The notes under the pieces were generated by a model. That model did not search any database and was not told the DNA's origin. It was given only the letters and a program-made list of their open reading frames with translations. A stretch of 64,000 nt of DNA from Neohoeflea coraliihabitans (GTDB taxonomy: Bacteria > Pseudomonadota > Alphaproteobacteria > Rhizobiales > Rhizobiaceae), in contig NZ_JAHWQX010000002.1 of the NCBI RefSeq assembly GCF_019334345.1, forward strand, positions 868,001 through 932,000, written 5' to 3'. Positions within the stretch are counted from its first letter, which is position 1. Every line of letters begins with the position of its first letter. Shown one piece after another: positions 1 to 8,546 of the stretch. The position numbers and the translations under genes were made by a program.

Positions 1-819
1 ATCGGTCGCGATGGAACCGGAATAGAAGGCCTCCGGCCCTCGGACGGCAAGCGAGCGCAATGTCTCGGCGTAGCCCGCGTTTTTTACGAGCGTGCCGGCC
101 TGCAACGGTGCGCCGCCCGGCAGAAAATAGGCTGCGGTGGCCGGGTTGCGCGCCAGTCGCTCGGCATCACCGGCAATCATCGCAGCCAAACGCGCGGAGG
201 CCGGGAAGCCGTTTTCGGCCAATTCGATGGCTCTGTCGAACAGACCGGCCCAGGGGGCGCGTCCCCAGCGCTGATGGGCCTGATGCATCAGCATCGGTGT
301 TCCCGGCACGCCAACCGACCGTCCGCCGACCACCGCATCGAAGAATTTCAAGGGTGTTCCCTGCCCGTCCTGGAACAGGGTCGGCGTCGCCGCGGCAGGG
401 GCCGTCTCGCGGCCGTCCAGCGTGGTCACTTCTCCGCTGGCTGCATCGTACCAGACGAGGAAAGCGCCACCACCGAGACCCGAGGATTGCGGTTCGACGA
501 GACCGAGTACGGATTGCACGGCAACCATCGCGTCGGCAGCCGAACCGCCCTTCTGCAGGATATCGGCGCCGGCCTCGACCGCCAGTGGATGTGCGGCGGC
601 GATCATCCAGTCTCTTGCCACCACGGGTACGCCCCTGGCCTTGGCCGCGAGCGCCTCACTGACGCGCGGCGAGGCGGTGGCAAATGCACCCGTTGTCGTG
701 GCTTGTTCGGGGGCAATCGCATCGGCTTCCTGCTGGGCGCCGGCCGGCGTGATCGAGGCTCCGCAGACCAGCAGTCCGACTGCGAGCGCGGCGCGGCCGG
801 CCTGATATCGAAGCTGCAT
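1..819 (-). CDS. ggt: gamma-glutamyltransferase, N-terminal part (runs off the window)
   Basis: Reading from an ATG at 819 gives 273 in-frame codons that stay open to base 1, so the C-terminal part lies outside the window. The protein begins with a signal peptide (hydrophobic stretch LAVGLLVCGA, likely cleavage after PAGAQ). It continues into the family core: MIAAAHPLAVEAGADIL, GGSAADAMVAVQ, LVEPQSSGLGGGAFLVWYDA, and TLDGRETAP. These are hallmarks of the gamma-glutamyltransferase Ntn-hydrolase family, which cleaves glutathione and gamma-glutamyl peptides in the periplasm. The autocleavage site and catalytic Thr come later in the family and are not visible here. GGAGAG sits just upstream of the ATG as ribosome binding site. 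The product could be a related acylase, but the DGRETAP region favours GGT. Confidence 0.88.
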   Translation of the reverse strand, partial: MQLRYQAGRAALAVGLLVCGASITPAGAQQEADAIAPEQATTTGAFATASPRVSEALAAKARGVPVVARDWMIAAAHPLAVEAGADILQKGGSAADAMVAVQSVLGLVEPQSSGLGGGAFLVWYDAASGEVTTLDGRETAPAAATPTLFQDGQGTPLKFFDAVVGGRSVGVPGTPMLMHQAHQRWGRAPWAGLFDRAIELAENGFPASARLAAMIAGDAERLARNPATAAYFLPGGAPLQAGTLVKNAGYAETLRSLAVRGPEAFYSGSIATD

Positions 820-974
820 GCCCTACTCTCCCCTGAAACGCGGCCGAACACCCGCGGCTGATCGGGCAGGCAGAGTGGACCGCAATCGCTGATCCTGCAA
901 GCGATGACGGGCAGCATCCACGGCGCCGCCGGATCAATGATCCGGCGACGTGTTCAAAGGAGGCGGGACGATGT

Positions 975-1880
975 TCAGCGCTGGATGAATGTGCCGGCGC
1001 GCAGTTCGTTGACGGCCTGTATCAATTCCGCCTGGGTGTTCATGACGATTGGCCCATGCCAGGCGACAGGCTCCTCGATCGGTTTGCCAGAGACCAGCAG
1101 GAATCGAATGCCCTCGTCGCCGGCCTGCACGGTGATCTCGTCGCCGGTATCGAAAACCACCAGCGTGCGATCGCCGGTCTGGTCGCGAAGCTGGATCTCC
1201 TCGCCGGCAACCTCCTTCTCGACCAGCACACCGACCGGGTTCGAGGCATCGCGGAAACTGCCCGAGCCGGCAAAGATATAGGCGAAGGCCGAACGATAGG
1301 TGTCGACCTTGAAGGTCTTCCTGACATTCGGCGGCACGGAAATGTCAACATAGCCAGGTTCGGCGGCAATGCCGTCGACCGGGCCGCTCTTGCCCCAGAA
1401 TTCGCCGCAGACGATGCGGGCGACGGTGCCATCATCATCGATCTCGACCGGAATGTCGGTGGCAGAAATATCCTGATAGCGCGGCGCGGTCATCTTGAGC
1501 GAGGACGGCAGATTGGCCCACAGCTGAAAGCCGTGCATCCGTCCGTCGGCGTCTCCCTTCGGCATTTCCTTGTGCATGATGCCGCTGCCTGCGGTCATCC
1601 ACTGCACATCCCCGGCGCCGAGCGTGCCGACATTGCCGAGGCTGTCGCCGTGATCGACCGAGCCGGCGAGCACATAGGTGATCGTCTCGATGCCGCGATG
1701 CGGATGCCAGGGGAACCCCTTGAGATAATCCTCGGGGCGGTCATTGCGAAAATCATCGAACATCAGAAACGGATCCGTCAGCGACGGATCGCCAAAACCG
1801 AACGCCCGGCGCAACTGTACGCCGGCGCCTTCGAGATGCGGAACTGCCTGTGCAGTATGCTTGATGGGTCGTATTGACAT
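975..1880 (-). CDS. pirin family protein
   Basis: A 301-residue bicupin of the pirin family, close to the usual length. The N-terminal cupin holds HPHRGIETITYVLAG with H59 and H61, followed by H103 and E105 in GIMHKEM. These correspond to the metal ligands of characterised pirins, so a bound Fe or other divalent metal is expected. The family includes quercetin dioxygenases and redox-sensing regulators, and the actual substrate cannot be told from sequence. The protein has no signal peptide and should be cytoplasmic. AGGAG lies 6 nt before the ATG. It stands alone, 155 bp from the ggt start and facing away from the small gene at 2066. Confidence 0.92.
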   Translation of the reverse strand: MSIRPIKHTAQAVPHLEGAGVQLRRAFGFGDPSLTDPFLMFDDFRNDRPEDYLKGFPWHPHRGIETITYVLAGSVDHGDSLGNVGTLGAGDVQWMTAGSGIMHKEMPKGDADGRMHGFQLWANLPSSLKMTAPRYQDISATDIPVEIDDDGTVARIVCGEFWGKSGPVDGIAAEPGYVDISVPPNVRKTFKVDTYRSAFAYIFAGSGSFRDASNPVGVLVEKEVAGEEIQLRDQTGDRTLVVFDTGDEITVQAGDEGIRFLLVSGKPIEEPVAWHGPIVMNTQAELIQAVNELRAGTFIQR

Positions 1881-2065
1881 GCTTGCTCCTTGCTGCGGGC
1901 CGCAATCGGGAACCGGCGCCCGCCTGTTGGCGCTGATGTAGCGATTGGCCCGGCAAATTATAAGGGGCCCTGCACAGAGGCAGAGGCGCCCAGGCGATCA
2001 GCCGCATCATGGAACGAAACCGACAGCGATGCCGTTTTTCCTGAGGCAAGCAAGGAGAATGCGTC

Positions 2066-2266
2066 ATGGCACCACCAACCGAGAGAACCCCTGACCGGGT
2101 GTCCACCGATCCTGCGCTGTCGCGCGAGCAAAAGCTCGAGCAATTGCGCGACATGAAATACGACCTGAAACGCTACGCGACGATGAACGAGACAAATGTC
2201 GATGACGTCGAAGAGAAGGTCGTGGCGTTGCGCTCGGAAATCGACCGCGTGCAGCGCGACACCTGA
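2066..2266 (+). CDS. small conserved-looking hypothetical protein (66 aa)
   Basis: I do not recognise this protein. It is 66 residues, hydrophilic and probably helical: a Pro/Thr-rich start, then EQKLEQLRDMKYDLKRYA and a C-terminal helix EEKVVALRSEIDRVQRD with heptad-like spacing, so a short coiled coil or helical hairpin is plausible. A good ribosome binding site (AAGGAG, 8 nt upstream) and the charged, coil-forming composition argue that it is real and not a chance frame. It is divergent from the pirin gene and has no obvious partner. No transmembrane segment or signal peptide is seen. Confidence 0.6.
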   Translation: MAPPTERTPDRVSTDPALSREQKLEQLRDMKYDLKRYATMNETNVDDVEEKVVALRSEIDRVQRDT

Positions 2267-2571
2267 TGGCGACAGCGCGTACGGCGCTTCCTTCAACGCG
2301 GTTTTTCAAATGCGCTTCCTGCCCCGCGGCGCGCCGCACTGTTTTTGCGTGCGCGAGGTCAGATGGAATGGATTGTGGCGCGGCCCCGCCCTTTCAGGGC
2401 ATAAAACAGCACCCTTTTCGCGATGATCTCTGCCAAACTCCCGGCGTCTGCTTCCCCGGCTGCTGTAATTTCGCTGGCCGGTGAAGCTTTGTTAACCCTG
2501 GGGAAAATCTTTGCTGCTAGTCTCGACGTGAAGACGCAAGCTGTTGCGGCATGGTTTGGAGCAGATCGCAG
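2267..2571. other. 305-bp non-coding gap before the amidotransferase
   Basis: No convincing gene was found. The 12-bp palindrome GCGGCGCGCCGC followed by ACTGTTTTT (about 2327-2346) could end transcription of the small upstream gene, but its loop is too tight to be sure. A short hairpin GCCCT-TTC-AGGGC lies at 2388-2400. The rest presumably carries the promoter of the amidotransferase gene, and no clear -35/-10 pair could be assigned. Confidence 0.4.
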
Positions 2572-3387
2572 ATGTGTCGTTGGGCCGCCTACCGTGGGAC
2601 GCCGGTCCCTCTCGAACTGATTGTCTCGGCGCCGGGACATTCGCTGATCGAACAGTCGCATTGCGCCACCGAGGCGAAGACGGCGACGAATGGCGACGGC
2701 TTCGGCATTGCCTGGTATGGCGACCACCCCGAGCCGGGCCTTTACCGTGACGTGCTGCCGGCGTGGTCCGACTGCAATCTGCGGTCGCTTGCCCGTCAGA
2801 TCCGTTCGCCGCTGTTTCTCGCGCATGTGCGCGCCTCGACCGGTGGCGCCACCAGCCGCGACAATTGCCATCCCTTCGTGCAGGGCCGCTGGTCCTTCAT
2901 GCACAATGGCCAGGTCGCCGGTTTCGACAAGATGCGGCGCGCGCTGGAAAACCGCCTCAGCGACCACCTGTTCGAACGTCGGGCCGGCACCACCGATTCG
3001 GAACTCCTTTTTCTGCTGGCGCTGGAATTCGGCCTCGAAAGCGACCCGGCCGCCGCCTTCCGCGAAGCCATCCGCTTCACGCTGGAGCAGGCGGCGCGTG
3101 CCGGGCTGAGCCAACTGGTACGTTTCACCGCCGCGTTTTCCGATGGCGAGACGTTGTATGCCATCCGCTATGCCACCGACGCGCATGCGCCGAGCCTTTA
3201 TGCGGCACCCTTCGTCCGAAGCGGCAGCGCAGCCGGCGGCCATTGCCTCGTCTCCGAGCCGTTCCGCGACCCGGCGACACAATGGGGCGAAATCCCGCCC
3301 GGCACGTTCGTGAAACTTGGCGCCGAGGGTTTGACAAGCACTGCTTTTGCGCCCGGCGAAGCGATGGCTCTGGCAATGACCGCCTGA
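2572..3387 (+). CDS. class II glutamine amidotransferase (YafJ type)
   Basis: A 271-residue protein starting MCRWAAYRG, so that after removal of Met the N-terminal Cys2 is the Ntn nucleophile, as in class II glutamine amidotransferases. This decided the start; an ATG seven codons upstream would bury the cysteine. Further family motifs are NGDGFGIAWYG (40-50), AHVRASTGG (84-92), NCHPF (98-102) and MHNGQVAGF (110-118), which form the glutaminase pocket. It belongs to the single-domain YafJ/Gn-AT_II group, which hydrolyses glutamine for an unknown acceptor. GGAG lies 10 nt before the ATG. The gene is convergent with coaBC and not in an operon. Confidence 0.9.
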   Translation: MCRWAAYRGTPVPLELIVSAPGHSLIEQSHCATEAKTATNGDGFGIAWYGDHPEPGLYRDVLPAWSDCNLRSLARQIRSPLFLAHVRASTGGATSRDNCHPFVQGRWSFMHNGQVAGFDKMRRALENRLSDHLFERRAGTTDSELLFLLALEFGLESDPAAAFREAIRFTLEQAARAGLSQLVRFTAAFSDGETLYAIRYATDAHAPSLYAAPFVRSGSAAGGHCLVSEPFRDPATQWGEIPPGTFVKLGAEGLTSTAFAPGEAMALAMTA

Positions 3388-3456
3388 GTGCAGCATCGGG
3401 CATGCCGGCCGTGCACGCCGATGGTGAGTGGTCTGGCCACCTGACAGGCGCCGAGG

Positions 3457-4899
3457 TCAGCGAGAACCCTGCTGCAACGCCCCGCCTGCCTCGTTCCCCA
3501 CCAGAGCCGAGGCGATGCGCTCAGCCAACCGCATCGCCACCTCCTGCTTGTCGAGATCGGGCCATGTCTCGACACCGGTCGGCGAAACGATACGGACCGC
3601 ATTGCGCGTGCCGCCCATGACGCCGCTATCCGGCGAGACATCGTTGGCGACGATGAAATCGGCACCCTTTCTTTGCAGCTTTGCCTGGGCATTGGCCAGG
3701 ACATTCGCCGTTTCAGCGGCAAACCCGACGACAATGGCGGGACGATCGTCGGCATGTCCGACGGCCTTGAGGATATCGGGGTTTTCTTCCAGTTCCAGAG
3801 GCTCTGGTCCTTCGCCCGGCTTCTTCTTGATCTTGTTGTCGGCGGCATGCACCACCCGCCAATCGGCAACGGCGGCGACCATCACCGCGATGTCGGCAGG
3901 CATGGCGTGCTCAACCGCAGTCAGCATCTGGCGCGCCGTCTCGACATGGACCATGGTGACACCGGCAGGATCCTCGATCGTCACCGGCCCGGAGATGAGC
4001 GTGACCTCGGCTCCAAGCTTGGCCAGAGCGGCTGCGATGGCGTGTCCCTGGCGACCGGAAGACCGATTGGCAATGTAGCGAACGGGGTCGATCGGCTCGT
4101 GTGTCGGGCCGGAGGTTACGATGGCCTTGCGGCCCTTCAGCGGCCGTCGTCCGGGAACCAGATGGCGAATAATGGCCTCGGCGATCTGTAGTGGCTCGGC
4201 CATCCGGCCACGGCCTGTTTCGCAGCTCTCGGCCATCTCGCCCGTCTCCGGGCCAATCAGCGCAATGCCGTCGGCTTGCAATTGCGCAACATTGCGGCGC
4301 GTTGCGGCATGCGACCACATGACCGGATTCATTGCCGGCGCCAGAAGCACCGGCCGATCGGTGGCCAGCAGGACCGCCGTGGCAAGATCATCGGCGAGGC
4401 CCGCGGCCATCTTGGCCATCAGATCAGCGGTGGCAGGCGCGACCACGATAAGATCACACTGACGCGCCAGCCGGATATGGCCGACATCCTGCTCGTCTTC
4501 ACGTGAGAACAGGTCGGTATAGACCTTGTCGGCGGCGAGGGCGCCCACGGCCAGTGGCGTCACGAACTCGCAAGCCCCTGCCGTCATGATAACGCGGACG
4601 CGCGCGCCGCGCTCGCGTAGCCGACGAATGAGATCCAGTGCCTTGTAGGCGGCAATTCCACCGGAGATGATGAGCAGGATGCGCTTGCCGGCCAGCACCG
4701 TTCGGTCGGCCTCTCGCAAAGGGGTCGGGCCGAGCGCGGTGGCGGCTGTATCCTGGCTGTCATCTCCGGAAGCAGGGTGGTCGAGTGCGCCGAGGAGCGC
4801 CCGGGCTTCCTCCTCCATCGAACGGCCATTACGGGCAGCCCGCTCACGCAGGCGCTGTTTGGCACCCGCATCGAGATTGCGGATTGTGAGACTGGCCAT
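3457..4899 (-). CDS. coaBC: CoaBC with an N-terminal FitA-like ribbon-helix-helix domain
   Basis: Bifunctional enzyme of coenzyme A synthesis that joins cysteine to 4-phosphopantothenate (CoaB) and decarboxylates the product to 4-phosphopantetheine (CoaC). Residues 72-250 are the flavoprotein CoaC: SGGIAAYK, catalytic H141 in DVGHIRLAR, PAMNPVMW, and C226 in MAESCETGRGRM. Residues 254-480 are CoaB: TSGPTHEPIDPVRYI and NKIKKK with the adenylate-site Lys. Unusually, residues 1-40 (MASLTIRNLDAGAKQRLRER and on) match FitA/VapB-type ribbon-helix-helix antitoxins, joined by a Ser/Asp/Thr-rich linker (41-65). GGGAGG stands 6-7 nt before this ATG, so the fused start looks genuine. An internal GTG at 4698 with GAGAGG upstream could yield a normal-length CoaBC. 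No PIN-domain toxin is nearby. Confidence 0.93.
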   Translation of the reverse strand: MASLTIRNLDAGAKQRLRERAARNGRSMEEEARALLGALDHPASGDDSQDTAATALGPTPLREADRTVLAGKRILLIISGGIAAYKALDLIRRLRERGARVRVIMTAGACEFVTPLAVGALAADKVYTDLFSREDEQDVGHIRLARQCDLIVVAPATADLMAKMAAGLADDLATAVLLATDRPVLLAPAMNPVMWSHAATRRNVAQLQADGIALIGPETGEMAESCETGRGRMAEPLQIAEAIIRHLVPGRRPLKGRKAIVTSGPTHEPIDPVRYIANRSSGRQGHAIAAALAKLGAEVTLISGPVTIEDPAGVTMVHVETARQMLTAVEHAMPADIAVMVAAVADWRVVHAADNKIKKKPGEGPEPLELEENPDILKAVGHADDRPAIVVGFAAETANVLANAQAKLQRKGADFIVANDVSPDSGVMGGTRNAVRIVSPTGVETWPDLDKQEVAMRLAERIASALVGNEAGGALQQGSR

Positions 4900-4924
4900 A
4901 CGATGCCTCCCGAATGATCACGGA

Positions 4925-4974
4925 TGCGATGAAATCACTCTCGGAGGAAAAATGCAATCATTGCATTCATCGCA
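4925..4974. promoter_or_regulatory. nested palindromes in the ubiB-coaBC gap (candidate operator)
   Basis: The 90-bp gap between the ubiB stop and the coaBC ATG contains a perfect 15-bp palindrome, ATGCAAT-C-ATTGCAT (4952-4966). It also has a perfect 9-bp inverted repeat, TGCGATGAA (4925-4933) with TTCATCGCA (4966-4974). The spot matches the coaBC promoter or 5' leader. Because the encoded protein begins with a DNA-binding ribbon-helix-helix domain, and such antitoxins usually bind inverted repeats in their own promoter, autoregulation is a reasonable guess. The repeats are seen directly; the role is inferred. Confidence 0.5.
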
Positions 4975-4989
4975 CATGCAACTGCGCTG

Positions 4990-6570
4990 CTAGAAGGGGT
5001 GCAGGCTGATGGCGATCCACACCACGGCAGCGGCAATGATCCATAATGCGATACGCCCGGAGCGCGTGTGGCGGGCCTCGGCGCGGCCGATAGCCTCGCT
5101 GGTCTCGCGGTCGAACCGCAAGCCGTTTTCCGCCATGGCGCTCATTTCGTGTGCCAATTTTTCGGAGCGCGCCGCCAGGTCGGGAAGCTGTTCGCCGAGC
5201 CGCAGGGCCGCCTGCATCCCGTCGCGCACATCGACCAGAAGGCGCTTCGGTCCGAGATTGTCACGGATCCAGTCACCGACGACGGGTTCGGCCGCCTTCC
5301 ACATGTTAAAGCGCGGATTGAGAGTGCGGGCGACGCCCTCGACGACGACCATGGTTTTTTGCAGCATCACCAGTTCCGGCCGGGTCTGCATGTCGAACAA
5401 TTCCGTGACTTCGAACAGGAGCGTCAACAGCCGGGCCATCGATATGGTTTCGGCCGGCTGGCCGTGAATCGGCTCCCCAATCGCGCGAATGGCCTGAGCA
5501 AAGCTCGCCGGATCATAATTGGCCGACACATAGCCGGCCTCGAAATGCACGTCGGCGACACGGCGGTAGTCGCGGCTGATGAAACCGTAGAGTATCTCGG
5601 CAAGGAACCGACGCTCCTTCTTGCCGAGCCGGCTGACGATGCCCATGTCGACGGCGACGATGTCGCCGATTGCATCGACGAAGAGATTGCCCTGGTGCAT
5701 GTCGGCGTGGAAGAAGCCATCGCGCAGGGTGTGCCGCAGGAACGACTGGATCAGCGTTTCCGCAAGCGCGTCGAGATCAAACCCGGCGTTCCGCAGCGCC
5801 GCGATATCGCTCATCTTGATGCCGTCGATCCATTCCATCGTGACGCAATCGCGGCCGGTGCGTTCCCAATCAACGCGCGGCACGCGAAAGCCGGGATCAG
5901 CCTTGATGTTTTCCGCCATCTCCGACAGCGCGGCGGCTTCAAGCCGCAAGTCCATCTCGATCTTGGTGGTCTGCTCGAGCGTGCGTGTCACCTCGACCGG
6001 GCGTAGCCGGCGACTGGCCGGCAGCAGCCGCTCCTGCCATTCGGCCACCAGATAGAAGACCTCGAGATCGCGGCGAAAGCGCTTGCGCACACCCGGACGG
6101 ATGACCTTGACGGCAACCTTTTCCGGCCCGTCGGGCGTGATCACCTCCGCCGGATGGACCTGAGCGATCGAAGCCGCGGCGATCGGCGGATCGAAACGCG
6201 CAAACAGCTCCTGCAGAGGACGGCCGAGCGAGGCCTCGATTTCCTCTACCGCCTGAGATTGCGGAAAGGTCGTCATGCGGTCCTGCAAGGCCGCCAGATC
6301 GTCGGCGATCTCGGCGCCGACCACATCCGGACGGGTGGCGAGGAACTGTCCGAGCTTGACCCAGGAGGGACCCAGCCGGGCAACGGCACGGGCCAGCCGG
6401 TCGCTGCGGTCGGCGTTGAGTGCACGGCGCCGCGCCACGAGCCCGGCCATGCGGTGCGCCAGTTGCAGATGCGCCGGCAGCTCTTCGGCCGGCAGGGCCG
6501 AGATGACCCCCTCACGCACGAGAATATAGCCGGCCCGCGCCAGCCGCAGATAGGTCAATGGTCCTGGCAC
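4990..6570 (-). CDS. ubiB: UbiB, ubiquinone biosynthesis ABC1-type kinase-like protein
   Basis: A 526-residue member of the UbiB/ADCK atypical kinase family, needed for aerobic ubiquinone synthesis, probably as an ATPase that helps extract membrane-bound intermediates. Family motifs are SWVKLGQFLATRPDVVG (KxGQ), IAAASIAQVHPA (Ala-rich loop), VAVKVIRPG, HADMHQGNLF and VDMGIVSRL (metal-binding loop). The C-terminus has a hydrophobic anchor (IALWIIAAAVVWIAISL). I start it at the GTG at 6570, two bases after the ubiE stop, giving the family-typical VPGPLTYLRLARAGYILVREG; a GGAAGA precedes it. Upstream codons would overlap ubiE. It forms an operon with ubiE. Confidence 0.94.
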   Translation of the reverse strand: MPGPLTYLRLARAGYILVREGVISALPAEELPAHLQLAHRMAGLVARRRALNADRSDRLARAVARLGPSWVKLGQFLATRPDVVGAEIADDLAALQDRMTTFPQSQAVEEIEASLGRPLQELFARFDPPIAAASIAQVHPAEVITPDGPEKVAVKVIRPGVRKRFRRDLEVFYLVAEWQERLLPASRRLRPVEVTRTLEQTTKIEMDLRLEAAALSEMAENIKADPGFRVPRVDWERTGRDCVTMEWIDGIKMSDIAALRNAGFDLDALAETLIQSFLRHTLRDGFFHADMHQGNLFVDAIGDIVAVDMGIVSRLGKKERRFLAEILYGFISRDYRRVADVHFEAGYVSANYDPASFAQAIRAIGEPIHGQPAETISMARLLTLLFEVTELFDMQTRPELVMLQKTMVVVEGVARTLNPRFNMWKAAEPVVGDWIRDNLGPKRLLVDVRDGMQAALRLGEQLPDLAARSEKLAHEMSAMAENGLRFDRETSEAIGRAEARHTRSGRIALWIIAAAVVWIAISLHPF

Positions 6571-6571
6571 G

Positions 6572-7348
6572 TCAGATCTTCCATCCCGAATGCAGAGCCG
6601 CGATGCCGCCGGTGTAATCCGTCCAGCCAACACGCGCAAAGCCAGCGCGGCGGATCATCGCCGCGAAGTCTGGCTGCGAGGGAAACTTGCGGATCGATTC
6701 AACGAGGTAGCGATACGGCTCGCCATCACCGGCAATGGCCTGGCCGAGGCGCGGGATGCCGTGGAATGACCAGGCTTCGTAGACTTTATCGAGAATCGGC
6801 ATCTGCACCTCGGAGAATTCCAGACAGAGAAAGCGGCCGCCGCGCCTTAGAACGCGGCTGGCTTCCGCCAGGGCCTTGTCGATGTCAGGCACGTTGCGAA
6901 TCCCGAAGGCGATCGTATAGGCATCGAAGCTGTTGTCCGGAAATGGCAGGTTTTCCGCATTGGCTTCGACGAATTCGAGATTGTCGGCAAGCCGCCGCTT
7001 GCCGGCCCGCTCAGCGCCGACAGCAAGCATTGAGCCATTGATGTCAAGGACGACACCGGACGCCTGGCGCGACGATGCCTCGACGATGCGGAAGGCGACA
7101 TCGCCGGTGCCGCCTGCCACATCGAGGAAGCGCCAGCCGGGCTTGCGCGGCGGATTGAGGGCGGCGACCATGGCATCTTTCCAGGCGCGGTGCAGGCCGC
7201 CGGACATCACGTCATTCATCACGTCATAGCGCTTGGCCACACGATGGAAAACATCGTTGACGAGCTGTTGCTTCTCGCCTTCATCGACCGGGGTAAACCC
7301 GTAGGAGGTTGCCATTCCGCCCTCGGCGGTCACGCGGCTCTTGGACAT
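6572..7348 (-). CDS. ubiE: UbiE, ubiquinone C-methyltransferase
   Basis: A 258-residue class I SAM-dependent methyltransferase that C-methylates the demethoxy-quinol (and demethylmenaquinol where present). Motifs visible are [23 protein letters not shown]-binding [12 protein letters not shown], and FAFGIRN-type [16 protein letters not shown], plus [14 protein letters not shown], all typical of UbiE/COQ5. The ATG at 7348 was preferred over one six codons earlier because it begins nearer the family N-terminus; ribosome binding sites are weak for both. Its stop is two bases from the ubiB GTG, so the two are surely co-transcribed. It is divergent from mutM across about 240 bp. Confidence 0.95.
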   Translation of the reverse strand: MSKSRVTAEGGMATSYGFTPVDEGEKQQLVNDVFHRVAKRYDVMNDVMSGGLHRAWKDAMVAALNPPRKPGWRFLDVAGGTGDVAFRIVEASSRQASGVVLDINGSMLAVGAERAGKRRLADNLEFVEANAENLPFPDNSFDAYTIAFGIRNVPDIDKALAEASRVLRRGGRFLCLEFSEVQMPILDKVYEAWSFHGIPRLGQAIAGDGEPYRYLVESIRKFPSQPDFAAMIRRAGFARVGWTDYTGGIAALHSGWKI

Positions 7349-7591
7349 TACAAATCCCATTCTCAATCAGGCACAGTTTCCCCCGGCCCCGACATTCGCA
7401 TCATCGTCATCACCGGCTATCGCCCCTTTGCCATTTAGGCCACAAGGCGAAGGCGACCATAGCGAAAGCGGTGCCGGGACGCTATCTACATCGGTGCGGC
7501 AAAGCGTGCTGCTTATAGGCCAGCCAAGCGCCGCGGGCCAAGCTGCTTGTCCGGAGCAATTGCATGGCTGTGCTGAACAACGGAGATCCTT

Positions 7592-8500
7592 GTGCCTGAA
7601 CTGCCTGAAGTCGAAACTGTGCGCCGCGGCCTTGCTCCGGTGCTGGAAGGGGCACAGATCAACGCGGTTGAGCAACGGCGCCCCGATCTGCGATTTCCGT
7701 TTCCCACCGATTTCGCGAGCCGGCTGACGGGGCGCAGGGTGCTGCGGCTGGGGCGACGCGCCAAATATCTGCTCTTCACCCTCGATGATGACACTGTTTT
7801 GATCAGCCATCTCGGCATGTCCGGCTCCTTTCGGATCCTTCTTGACAGCGAGGATGACGAGGCTGGTGGAACGATGCCGGGAGCGTTCGCGCAGCCGCGT
7901 GGCAAGTCCAGCCTGCACGATCACCTGGTTTTAAGGATCGAGGGGCCGCTCGGTCCGGCCACGATCACCTATAATGATCCGCGCCGTTTCGGTTTCATGG
8001 AGCTGACTTGCGTCGATGGACTCGATGCGCATCCGCGTTTCGCGTCGCTGGGCGTCGAGCCGACCGGCAACGAACTTTCGGCGCCATATCTCGCACAACG
8101 GCTGGCCGGCAAGTCGTCGCCGCTGAAGACTGCGCTGATGGATCAGTCGATTATCGCAGGGCTCGGCAATATCTATGTGTGCGAAGCCCTTTGGCGCGCC
8201 GGCCTGTCGCCGACGGCTCCGGCTAAGCGCCTGGTGCGCAAGGCCGGCAGGCCCACGGCGCGACTGGAAACATTGACGGCCACCATCCGGGCCGTCATTC
8301 ATGAAGCGATCGCGGCGGGCGGCTCCTCGCTGCGTGATCACATCCGCACCGATGGATCGCTGGGGTATTTTCAGCATCGGTTTTCCGTCTATGGACGCGA
8401 GGGAGAACCTTGCGCCGGCGCCGGGTGCAATAATACGGTCCGCCGCATCTCACAGGCGGGGCGGTCGACGTTCTATTGCCCGCGCTGCCAAAAACACTAG
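7592..8500 (+). CDS. mutM: formamidopyrimidine-DNA glycosylase (Fpg/MutM)
   Basis: DNA glycosylase/AP lyase that removes 8-oxoguanine and formamidopyrimidines. The start is GTG, giving [14 protein letters not shown]; Pro2 is the catalytic nucleophile and Glu3 and Glu6 are conserved. RRAKYLLF carries the conserved K58. The helix-two-turn-helix region [20 protein letters not shown] and the C-terminal zinc finger (C274, C279, C296, C299) are complete. At 302 residues it is slightly longer than E. coli MutM (about 270), through inserts such as residues 85-105, as is common in Rhizobiales. The enoyl-CoA hydratase gene follows 46 bp downstream on the same strand. Confidence 0.96.
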   Translation: MPELPEVETVRRGLAPVLEGAQINAVEQRRPDLRFPFPTDFASRLTGRRVLRLGRRAKYLLFTLDDDTVLISHLGMSGSFRILLDSEDDEAGGTMPGAFAQPRGKSSLHDHLVLRIEGPLGPATITYNDPRRFGFMELTCVDGLDAHPRFASLGVEPTGNELSAPYLAQRLAGKSSPLKTALMDQSIIAGLGNIYVCEALWRAGLSPTAPAKRLVRKAGRPTARLETLTATIRAVIHEAIAAGGSSLRDHIRTDGSLGYFQHRFSVYGREGEPCAGAGCNNTVRRISQAGRSTFYCPRCQKH

Positions 8501-8546
8501 GTTAGCGGCCGGGCTCCCCTGCCAGCACAATACAGAGGATACTTCC

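Noticed and set aside
60-662. plus-strand Arg/Pro-rich frames at the left end
   Set aside because: They overlap the clearly coding minus-strand gamma-glutamyltransferase and have composition typical of antisense frames.
4696-4899. separate antitoxin gene upstream of coaBC, split by a frameshift
   Set aside because: The ribbon-helix-helix segment and CoaBC are in one uninterrupted frame with no stop between them, and no toxin gene is adjacent.
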